NCBI GenBank assembly: GCA_905221605.1
Contig: CAJNDS010002168.1
Location: 276,233 to 340,232 of the forward strand
Source of the DNA: Symbiodinium natans
Lineage: Eukaryota > Sar > Dinophyceae > Suessiales > Symbiodiniaceae
Direction of reading: 5' to 3'
Length of the DNA: 64,000 nt
Of the stretch, positions 32,701 to 40,369 are shown piece after piece. Position 1 is the first letter of the stretch; the number at the start of each line of letters is the position of its first letter. The position numbers were made by a program, and so were the translations under genes. The notes beneath the pieces are model-generated. The model was given only the letters and a program-made list of their open reading frames with translations, had not been told where the DNA came from and made no database searches.

Positions 32701-35223
32701 GGGCTGTCGCCCGGACCTAGACCCCTATCCGTGGCATAGACCCCTATCCCTTTCCGATAGGGCCCTATCCGTCCCTTCCTTCGTCGCCTCACAACTACCT
32801 GAGTCCCTACACCCTAAACCCTAAGCCCTAAGCCTGAGCCCTAAAAAACCCTAATCCCGAAATCCAAAAAGAAACCCTAATCCCTAAAAACCCTAAACCC
32901 TAAATCCAGCCCTAAACCCCAAAAAGGCCTAAACCCTAAAGAACCCTAAGAAACCCTAATCCCAAAAAAACTGTAAACCCTAAACCCTGAGTCCCTACAC
33001 CCTAAACCCTAAGCCCTAAGCCTGAGCCCTAAAAGACCCTAATCCCGAAACCCAAAAAGAAACCCTAATCCCTAAACACCCTGAACCCTAAATCCAGCCC
33101 TAAACCCAAAAAACCTAAACCCTAAAGAACCCCTAAGAAACCCTAATCTCTAAAAAACCGTAAAACCTAAATCCGGCCCTAAACCCTAAAAACCTGTCCC
33201 TAAACCCTAAACCCTAAACCCTAAACCCTAAACCCTAAACCCTAAACCCTAAACCCTAAACCCTAAACCCTAAACAACCCTAAACCATAAAAACCCCGAA
33301 ACCCAATAAGCCCTAAACCCTAAACCCTAAACCCTAGACCCTAAACCCTAAACCCTAAACCCGAAACCCTAAACCCTAAAACCTAAACCCTAAACCCTAA
33401 ACCCTAGACCCTAAACCCTAAACCCTAAACCCTAAACCCAGCCTTATGCCCAGAAAAAATCCCTAAGCCCTAAACCCTTAAGAACCCTAAACCCTAAAAA
33501 CCCCTCAGCCCTCAACCCTTAAAAAACCCTAAGCCCTAAACCCTGAAAACCCTAAACCCTAAACCCTAAAAACCCTAAACCCTAAACCGTACAAACCTCG
33601 GAACCCTATAAGCCCTACACCCTTAGAACCCCTTGCCCTAAACCCTAAAAAACCCTCAACTTCAAACCCCGAAAACCCTAAACCCAAAAAAACCCTAAGC
33701 ATAGGCATGTTTTTTCAAGCCCATCATGCGAGCATTCTGTGTGCAAATGGGGGGGGGTTGCGCCCCCCCCCCAAACCCCCGCTTAATTCTTTTTCGAACC
33801 CATCATGCGAGTGGTGTTTGCAAATGGGAAGGGGGGGGGTAAAAATCCCTAAACCCTAAACCCCAAAAAAAACCCAAACCCTAAGAATCTTTAAGTCCTA
33901 AAAGCCTAAACAGAGGCATGTTTTTTCAAGCCCATCATGCGAGCAGTGTGTGTGTCAAATGGGGGGGGGCTGCGCCCCCCCCAACCCCCCCGCTTAATTC
34001 TTTTTCGAACCCATCATGCGGGGAAGAATCCCTGTACCCTAAACCCCAAAAAACCCTAAACCCTAAAAATCTGTAAGCCCTAAAAACCCCCTAGAACCCA
34101 AAAAACCCGAAACCCTCCCTAATCCCGAAACCCGAAAACCCCTAAAGCCTAAAAAGCTCTGAGGCCTGAACAAGAAATCCTAAACCCTAAAAACCCCTAA
34201 ACTCTGAACCCCCCCAAAACCCTACAAAAACCCTACACCCTAAACTCTCGCTCGAGCACAAGTGATACATTTGTTACCATAGGGGTCTATGGGTTTGTGG
34301 ATAGGGTCTATCCGGAGGGGGGTAGGGGCCTATCAAAAATGGACAGGGGTCTATGCCGCATAGGGGGGTGGTATAGGTAGGGATAGGGTCTATGCATAGG
34401 GGTCTATTGGAAAAGGCATAGGGCCTATGCATAGGTGTCTATGCATAAACGGACAGGTCCTATGTATAGGGTCCCACCACGGACGGGGAAGGCTCAGGGA
34501 ATAGGACCCTATCCCAAAACCATAGGGGTCTCTATAGGGTCTATCGACGTCTATGATAGGGGGCTACTTTTTAGACCTATCTTCCCCGGGAGCGGGGGGG
34601 GTCCTTGGAATCTGCCAGCCTGGGACCACCAAAAGACGCCAACGGTGCGTTGGGGTCCTATTTCTATTATGGCTGACGTCCTAGGTCTGAGGCGTAGCCA
34701 GTCACTGCCGTCTCGTCTACCGGGAGGCTTTACCCTCCCTCACAGTTCCGTGGAGACGCTCGGTCGGGGACCTCGGTCGAAGCCTCGAGTGCCCATGCAT
34801 ACGGACAGCGGCGCTCTCGGCAGTTTAGGGTTTAGGGTTTAGGGTTTAGGGTTTAGGGTTTAGGGTTTAGGGTTTAGGGTTTAGGGTTTAGGGTTTAGGG
34901 TTTAGGGTTTAGGTTTTGGGGCTCTTAAGCCCAACAAGGTAAAACATAAAGTATCCCAATGGCTCGCCTAGTTGCAGAGCTGCTTGATGTTCAGGGCATG
35001 GTGTGCTGGAAACCACTTGCAGAAGTTGCTGAGGCGCCCGGAAGTCAGCACGCCACCCTCTTGCCCCACGTACCTTGTTCATTGCTGGGATAATATTAAA
35101 AATTCAAAATTATATTCCTTATTGGGTTTAAGTACCCTTAAAAATGTAAAATGTTACCCAACTATGACAAAGGTACCACGCCAAGTCAGCGAGGGCCTTC
35201 CTCTCTGGCGGAGCCATTGACAT
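26747..35223 (-). CDS. Gene 1: 11-exon gene, four winged-helix (OST-HTH/LOTUS-like) modules plus CCCH zinc finger
   Basis: Exons in transcript order: 35177-35223, 34976-35073, 31596-31672, 29959-30060, 29629-29688, 29407-29518, 29054-29184, 28773-28856, 28206-28293, 27955-28082, 26747-26812. They total 993 nt, an uninterrupted 331 codons from the ATG at 35223. Each module of about 70 residues has a helix, a GG turn, an FY..HP motif, FC..HP..F and a W.L.LA strand, as in small winged-helix RNA-binding domains. The end is a CCCH finger, C-x7-C-x5-C-x3-H with NYGHW after the third Cys, split by the last intron. Introns use GT (3), GC (3) and GA (4) donors, and all ten acceptors are AG|G. The frame reaches a GTAGGG donor without a stop, so the 3' end is missing. 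An RNA-binding role is inferred. Gene 2 is a paralogue. Confidence 0.75.
26846..27050. repeat. TTTAGGG array passing into TGTAGGG and TTAGGGG variants
   Basis: About 14 perfect TTTAGGG units are followed by six TGTAGGG units, then about seven TTAGGGG units. Each variant forms its own homogeneous block, the mark of local tandem amplification of mutated units. It lies inside the last intron of gene 1. Confidence 0.95.
27503..27850. repeat. Facing CCCTAAA and TTTAGGG arrays
   Basis: A C-rich array (27503-27605) and a G-rich array (27710-27850) flank about 100 bp of unique sequence and could fold back on each other. Both are within the 1,142-nt GA-AG intron of gene 1 (26813-27954). Confidence 0.93.
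28083..28205 (-). other. GT-AG intron of gene 1 absent from the matching module of gene 2
   Basis: Read on the minus strand: donor GCAG|GTGCC, acceptor CCCAAG|GTGG. Removal gives QQAGGIRSFCEKYPG. The homologous stretch in gene 2 (ISEAGGPQRFCASH, inside exon 54539-54939) is uninterrupted. Confidence 0.75.
29185..29406 (-). mobile_element. Introner A copy with nested family B element, GC-AG intron of gene 1
   Basis: On the minus strand the intron starts GCGACCTGGCGGCCCAGT and ends GGGCTACCGAG|GCGA, so GCGA is duplicated at both edges. Removing 222 nt joins the frame precisely (FLC|ENGGSVSS). A family B inverted-repeat element with GGATGTTCCCCC-type ends occupies 29281-29382 inside it. The donor is GC. 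Confidence 0.85.
29519..29628 (-). mobile_element. Family E introner, GA-AG intron of gene 1
   Basis: The 110-nt intron has GAC at both edges (CAT|GACGC...CCAAG|GACGAT). Its body recurs at about 61129-61245: the shared phrase TTATTAAGAAACCCAATAA and the end TTACAGTAAAGC..CACAAAG are nearly identical. Removal joins FCQEH to DDTFTVET, matching the uninterrupted FCELHDKDFVV of gene 2. Confidence 0.8.
30319..30720. repeat. 63-bp tandem repeat and adjacent 85-bp duplication
   Basis: ACGTGGTCAACAGAATGGAT begins at about 30319, 30382, 30445 and 30508, an exact 63-bp period over most of the array. Being a multiple of three it stays open on the plus strand, but I take that as incidental. Two 85-bp units follow, starting at about 30542 and 30627 (GGAAGCCATCTTGAGT), sharing GGGGCTTCAGGGGCCTCAAA. 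Both lie in the 30061-31595 intron of gene 1. Confidence 0.9.
30775..30812. repeat. Poly-G tract
   Basis: About 33 G residues in 38, broken by single Ts. Other long G runs occur at 50433-50457, 53237-53260, 57499-57513 and 61360-61370. They are possible sites of assembly or sequencing error and of G-quadruplex formation. Confidence 0.95.
30813..31275. repeat. 21-bp tandem repeat with two internal inversions (large hairpin)
   Basis: About nine units of GACCTTGCCCGCTAAATATAT run rightward from 30830. At about 31005-31015 (CCCGGGCAATAT) the array flips and about five units run as the reverse complement, then near 31145 it flips back for about six units. The two arms could form a long hairpin or cruciform. 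It lies in the 30061-31595 intron of gene 1. Open frames across it are repeat artefacts. Confidence 0.93.
31301..31447. repeat. TTTAGGG array with TCTAGGG block
   Basis: Seven TTTAGGG units, five TCTAGGG-type units, then eight TTTAGGG units, then GGCTTAGGGG variants. Another case of a variant heptamer amplified as a block. Confidence 0.93.
31705..31955. repeat. TTTAGGG array, about 35 units
   Basis: G-rich array with scattered variants (GCTTAGG, TTTCGGG, TTTGGGG). It lies within the 3,303-nt GC-AG intron of gene 1 (31673-34975). Confidence 0.93.
32525..32775. repeat. Cluster of GGATAGG/CCTATCC short palindromic words
   Basis: The words GGATAGG, GGTACCTAT, GGGGTCTAT and their complements CCTATCC, ATAGACCCC recur more than a dozen times in both orientations. 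A second cluster with the same vocabulary spans 34260-34580. Neither has a fixed period. They resemble repeatedly re-inserted or shuffled short inverted repeats. Confidence 0.75.
32800..34250. repeat. Long degenerate CCCTAAA field
   Basis: About 1.4 kb dominated by CCCTAAA and longer variants (AACCCTAAAAA, GCCCTAAA, CCCAAAAA). It includes a diverged duplication of a block of about 180 bp (32810-32990 and 32995-33180, both beginning CCTACACCCTAAACCCTAAG). It is the longest and most decayed telomere-type tract in the window. Confidence 0.9.
33705..34025. repeat. Dispersed GCCCATCATGCGAG repeat with G/C homopolymer hairpins
   Basis: TTTTTTCAAGCCCATCATGCGAGCA followed by CAAATGGGGGGG and a C-run occurs at about 33708 and 33918. 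A variant (TTTTTCGAACCCATCATGCG) occurs at about 33790 and 34002. Each unit has a G-run facing a C-run about 5 nt apart, so a tight hairpin is possible. Confidence 0.8.
34826..34916. repeat. TTTAGGG array, 12-13 units
   Basis: A nearly perfect array immediately left of exon 34976-35073 of gene 1, inside its 3,303-nt intron. Confidence 0.95.
35074..35176 (-). mobile_element. Family C introner, GT-AG intron 1 of gene 1
   Basis: The 103-nt intron begins GTACCTTTGTCATAGTTGG and ends AATGAACAAG|GTAC, so GTAC is duplicated. A second copy with nearly the same body is the intron 55197-55300 of gene 2 (shared phrase TTATTGGGTTTAAGTACCC on the plus strand). Two copies of one element sit at different positions in paralogous genes. 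Confidence 0.85.
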
Positions 35224-35275
35224 GGCCCCGCTCGCGCCGGATGTTCGGCAATGACCCTTAACTCAACTGAGTGCA

Positions 35276-36180
35276 CCCTAAACCCTAAACCCTAAACCCT
35301 AAACCCTAAACCCTAACCCCTAAACCCTAAACCCTAAACTTCAGGAAATTGCTAAGACTGCAAGACGCTATAACTCGCTTGCTCCTAAAGTTCCTGATGT
35401 CCCACTATGCCTGGATTCCCTGCCCCTCAACCCTCAACCCCCTGAAATCCTAAACCCTAACATCCTGAAACCCTGGCCTCCTAAACCCAAAACTCCTAAA
35501 CCCTAAAACCTCAACCCTTAACCTGAATCCCCCACCGAAACCCCAAAACTTAAACCCTAAACCCTAAACCCTAAACCCTGAACCCTAAACCCTGAACCCT
35601 AAACCCTAAACCCTTAACGACACTGTAGGCGCGTGAGTGTTCAGTCGATACGGGAGCAGCCCCCAGGAGCCACAAATGTGGGCTTCAGTCTTCGTAGGGT
35701 TGAGGGTTTAGGGTTTAGGGTTTTGGGTTTTGGGTTTAGGGTTAAGGGTTTAGGGCTTAGGGCTTAGGGCTTAGGGTTTAGGGTGCAAGGAGGGACCGGC
35801 CACGCAAGTAGTACTAGCCCCACATCGTGAGGATTGGGTCAGGACAAGCGCAGATCGAATCAAGACGAGTTTAGGAGACAGTTTAGGGTCGAGGGCTTGG
35901 GGCTTGGGGTTTAAGATTTAGGGCTATTTTAAGGGTTTAGGTTTAGGGTTTAGGGTTCAGGGTTCAGGGTTTAGGGTTAAGGGTTTAGGGTTTAGGCCTC
36001 TTGGATGCTCTAGAGGTTTTCGTCAGGTTCTCGTTAGGGTTTAGGGTTCAGGGGTCAGGGTTTAGGGTTCAGGGTTTAGGGTTTAGGGTTTAGGGTTTAG
36101 GGTTTAGGGTGAAGGGTTTAGGGTTTAGGGTTTAGGATTTAGGGTTTAGGGTTTAGGGTTTAGGGTTTAGGGCCTTTTGG
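35276..36180. repeat. Telomere-type arrays upstream of gene 1
   Basis: C-rich arrays at 35276-35340 and 35440-35615, and G-rich arrays at 35700-35785 and 35880-36175 with TTCAGGG and GCTTAGG variants. Unique spacers of 40-100 bp between them show no exon I can support. Any promoter of gene 1 would lie here. Dinoflagellate promoters lack a known consensus and I see no TATA-like clue. Confidence 0.85.
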
Positions 36181-36704
36181 AATATAGGAAACATGCGGCT
36201 GCGTCTTGCGTTTTCGGTTTTGCCTTCCACTTTTGTCTTCAGCCATAGCCCTGTTGATGAAGGGCAGGGGGGAAGCTCTTCGAGAGGGGACAGACGAAAG
36301 TTCAACCCTTTTCGGCTTTGCCCGTCCACCTGCAACAGTCAGTTGGTGGAAGCGGCCGCAGTTGCCTCCCCTAACCTCGAAGTCAGCGCTCCACATGATG
36401 TGGGGGTTTTCCTTCAGCATAAAGGGGCCGTCTTAGAAGGAGGGCCCGAGAAAGGGGGCCATCATTTGCGAGAACCATCCATGCAACTAGGAGGCACCTG
36501 CATCTTGCTCCTAATTACGTCTGAGGGCGGTGAAAAAAACTCTACGGGGCACGGCGCGGGCATGCGCAGCCGGCTGGTTGTACTACTTCACGGGAGGGGC
36601 GCGGGTGGAAGACGCGGCCAGGCCCGTCAGGCACACCCCCACGCACCCACCCCGCCCTCACTACGCTGCGAACTAGCGGGCTGAGTGCTCCATGGCCAAA
36701 CAAC
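36181..36704. other. Unassigned unique segment
   Basis: Open on both strands (plus 36193-36684, minus 36160-36420) with GC-rich composition, but no motif is recognised and the strand cannot be chosen. It could contain one exon. Confidence 0.3.
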
Positions 36705-37560
36705 CCTTAACCCTAAACCCTAAACCCTTAACCCCAAACCCTAAACCAAAACTAGCCTTGTTCAAAATGGGACTCCTTGTGACCCCTCGTGGGTGAACCC
36801 TTAGCCCGAACCCTCAACCTTGAAGAGAAGCCAACCGAGCATTTATGGTCTAAGGGTCAGCTTGAAGCTACATGGGTATTTGTAAGCAGGGTAATAAGTA
36901 CGCTAAGTAAGGTCAGAACCATAGACACCCTACTTAAAACCCAGCTTATGAGTACCCATGAACCTTTAAGTAGAGCTTACCGGAGTGATTGGCCAGCACA
37001 TACCACGCGTCTTGGCGGACATCATTCTTCACTTCTCAGCTGGGCTGGTGCCTCGGGACCGCCCAAGTCCAGCCTCAGAGTCTTGGGATCTCAAGGCGTT
37101 GACCGTTTGGGGTTAAGCTAGGACCCTAAACCCTAAACCCTAATCCCAACAAGTCTTAAGGGGTTTCTAAGCCCTTAACCTCTCGGGCCTCCGGGGCATG
37201 CACTCTCACACCTAAACCCTAAACCCGAAACCCTAAACCCTAAACCCTAAACCCGAAAAAACCCTAAACCCTAAACCCTACACCCTAAACCCTAAACCCT
37301 AAACCCTAAACCCTAAACCCTAAACCCTACACCCTAAACCCTAAACCCTAAACCCTAAACCCTAACCGTCAAGCCTCCAACGTGTAGCCGTTTAGCCGAG
37401 GCACAGGGTCACCACGGCTGCGGGTTTCGGGCCTGCAGAACCATCCAATCAGAGGTTTGGGGGAAGGGGAGTTGATAAGGGTTTTGGGCTTCGGGGTTTA
37501 GGGTTTAGGGTTTAGGATTTAGGATTTAGGGTTTAGGGTTTAGGGTTTAGGTGTTCGCCG
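36705..37560. repeat. CCCTAAA arrays and an inverted-repeat element
   Basis: Short C-rich arrays at 36705-36745 and a long one at 37215-37370, and a G-rich array at 37497-37552. Between them 36865-36975 is an inverted-repeat element (ACATGGGTATTTGTAAGCAG against TTATGAGTACCCATG) related to elements near 25325-25465 and 53180-53300. Confidence 0.8.
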
Positions 37561-37920
37561 CTTTCCCCCAAGACGGGTCCAGGGTTGTTGCAGTTCGAGT
37601 TTAGGGGTTGAAAGGTTTTCAGGTTTCGGCGATTGGAACCTCAGCGTTTTGGGTTCCAGGGTTTCGGGTTTGTTTGGAGTTTGGGGATTCGGGGTTGTCG
37701 GGCTGGTAGGATTGCTGGAGCCATGCTTCATTAGGGTGGGGGGCATGCTGGATGACAGGGTGTTTCGTTCCGAAGACCCTAATCCCTAGACTCTAAACCG
37801 CTAAACTCCGTAGGCTCGAAGCAAAACACCCAAATCCTGAACCCCAACCGAAAACTTGAGTCCTAGATCTGCACCCCAACATCCCCCGACATTCCAAGAA
37901 CCCGAAGCCCTCCAACAGTC
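37561..37920. other. Unassigned spacer
   Basis: Low-complexity GGTTT/TTCGGG-rich sequence followed by decayed CCCTAAA-like words. No gene seen. Confidence 0.4.
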
Positions 37921-38235
37921 CCAGACCCCTAAACCCCTAAACCCGAAACCCCGAAACCCCTAAACCCCTCAACCCCGAAACCCCGAAACCCCGAAACCCC
38001 GAAACCCCGAAACCCCTAAACCCCTAAACCCCTAAACCCCTAAACCCCTAAACCCCTAAACCCCTCAACCCCTAAACCCCTAAACCTCTAAACCCCTAAA
38101 CCTCTAACCCCCTGAACCCTAAACCCCTACACCCCGAAACCCCCAAACCCCTAAACCCTAAACCCCTAAACCCTAAACCCTAAACCCTAAACCCTAAACC
38201 CTAAACCCTAAACCCTAAACCCTTAAACCTAACCC
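37921..38235. repeat. CCCCTAAA / CCCCGAAA octamer array
   Basis: About 22 copies of an octamer with one extra C (CCCCTAAA, with a CCCCGAAA sub-block at 37972-38015), passing into standard CCCTAAA heptamers at about 38160. A variant of different length has been amplified as a unit. Confidence 0.92.
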
Positions 38236-39014
38236 CTAAACAGGTGCCGAGAGGCACGAGGTGGCAGCTGACGAGTAGATGTGCCACGCATCCAGCTGAC
38301 GGCGCAGAACCACCACCTCGGCTCCCAGCGGCTTAGGGTTCAGGGTTCAGGGTTCGGGTTTAGGGTTTAGGGTTTAGGGTTTGGGGTTTAGGGTTTAGGG
38401 TCCAGCAGGGTATTTGTTCTCATGAGGCGCCACTTGGGCAAGGTTTAGGGTTTAGGGTTCGGAGATTGGGGTGTGAGGTGTGAAAATATTGTTCTGCTGA
38501 ATTGGGCGGGAAAAAAGGAAGAGACCCAAGCCGGCAAACACGGGAAAATGTGTACAACAGGGAGTCCCGTTTAGGGTTTAGGGTTTAGGGTTTAGGGTTT
38601 AGGGTTTAGGGTTTAGGGTTTAGGGTTTAGGGTCTAGGGTTTAGGGTTTAGGGAGTCCCAGCCACGGTGTCGAAAGGGCTCGCATGGCACCCAGGGAAGC
38701 CATCATCTTTCCCTGCCCAAGCGGCGCCTCAGGAGAGCAAAGACCCTAAACCCTAAACCCCAAACCCCAAACCCTAAACCCTAAACCCTAAACCCTAAAC
38801 CCTAAACCCTAAACCCTAAGAAGAACCCGAAAGTCGCAAAAACCACTATAGACCCTGAAGCCGTGACAAGGCAAAACTGCGGAAAAGCCATCCCAACCCA
38901 ACTACACAGAGTGTGTTCAATGATTGGAAGCCTCACATGTTTAGGGTTTAGGGTTTAGGGTTTAGGGTTTGGGGTTTGGGGTTTAGGGTTTAGGGTTTAG
39001 GGTTTAGGGTTTAG
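38236..39014. other. Short arrays separated by possible small exons
   Basis: G-rich arrays at 38333-38400, 38571-38652 and 38939-39014 and a C-rich array at 38743-38820. The unique pieces 38240-38330 and 38655-38740 are open on the minus strand with natural composition (for example LGAEVVVLRRQLDAWH). They may be exons of an unassembled gene, but I could not join them. Confidence 0.45.
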
Positions 39015-40293
39015 AGCTCCGGATCGCGTGGTATTTCCGCAGAAAGTCTTCGCCGACACGATGTTGCAGCAAGGAAGCCAAGGCATCAGGCAGCTTGTAA
39101 ACGTGGGCTCGGGCCATGACCTGGTGACTCCACGTGCAGCTGATACTGCCGGAAGCACACTATACTCTTCTGTGGCTTAAAGTGATTTTCTGGTCCTTCA
39201 GCACCACAGTTAGGGGCTCCACGTCGAAGGGCGTGATCTTGCCACTGATCAAACCTTGCACCGGCTCCGACATTGGCCTCCCGTCCTGGAACACCCGCCT
39301 TGGGTTTATGATCCTTTGACAATACTGAAGCTCGTTCACGTTGACATCCCAGCAACCTTCGTACGCGACGGCCTCCATTATGGCTGTTTCGGCCTCGTCA
39401 GCATGTTCAAAGTTTCACCGAGGAGGATGCAGCCGCGTCCGCAGCTAGCTTGCGGATGCACGCGCACATCTGGTCCACTGTCTGCTGCCCGGCTTCCTCC
39501 ACGCGTACCCTAAGTCCTTGAAACGTCAGGGCCATCAAGAGCGGCATGTCGGGCACGCGGGTAGAACGTGGGCTCTTGCTGCGAGACCTTGAGCGGGACC
39601 TGGCACTAGCTGATGCCTCGGAAACGATCGACGATTGTGTTTCTCCAGACTGTGCTGTGCCTTCACCAGTGAGAGCTCGATGTGGCACACGCTGACCTGT
39701 GGGCGCGGACTTGCACGCCGGTCCGCCCCGCAACCGGCAGAGTTGAGACGGAAACTCGGCCGTCGGAGCCGTTTTTGGTGAGGATGAGCGGCTCCAGCCC
39801 CAAGCTCACAGCCGGCGTCTTCTCCAGACTCATCGCTGACGACCGTCAGAACGCTCTGCGCGGCCGCTGCCCCTGCAGCCTGCGGGCGCGAACGCCCCCA
39901 GCACCAATACAAGAGGTGGCTTCAGAAGCGGCAGCACCTGGAGAACCGGTGGCCAGAAATCCATGTCTAGCCAGGAAAGCCTCCGGCGTTCCAAAACCCA
40001 AGCTCTCGAACGGCCTGCCTCCGAAAAGAGCATGGGCGGCCTTGCTGCCAAATGCTGCTCACGCGTGCTGCACTTTTTGCACCCTTCTCCATGATTTTGG
40101 CTGCTGCAAAGAAGGCTATCACGTTGCCCTCCGTCGCTGAGGACTGCGGCTTCTTTGATGAGTTCTGGGGCCTCTTTGGGGAAGCCTTCTTGATGTGATG
40201 ACTCCTAGGGCGACGCGAACCAAGACCAGAACGAATTAGGGGCGGCGGGGAAAAACCACTTATGGGACAAAAACCCCGGAGCCCAAATAGCAT
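39015..40293 (-). pseudogene. Array-free decayed gene copy (Ser/Arg-rich, with a dinoflagellate-type small domain)
   Basis: On the minus strand coding-like segments follow each other in different frames: a Lys/Ser/Pro-rich start (from about 40290), an Arg-Ser tract (RSRSRSKSPRS, about 39570-39600), then from about 39378 a domain with INPRRVFQDGRP, KITPFDVEPL and SHRRV, and after a small indel CFRQYQLHV and a tail (YKLPDALASLLQHR) down to about 39015. An F/INP...DGR...LSHRRVYCFRQ pattern is familiar to me from small dinoflagellate proteins. Frame changes near 39190 and 39130 and a TAG after the SHRRV run indicate decay. Unlike its neighbours it holds no telomere array or introner, so it may be a retroposed copy. 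Confidence 0.5.
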
Positions 40294-40369
40294 GAAGTCG
40301 GAGCCCTCAGCTCACCACCAACCGAAGGAGGCACCACCAGCCACAAACATTCTGGCCCAGAGTGCGGAG

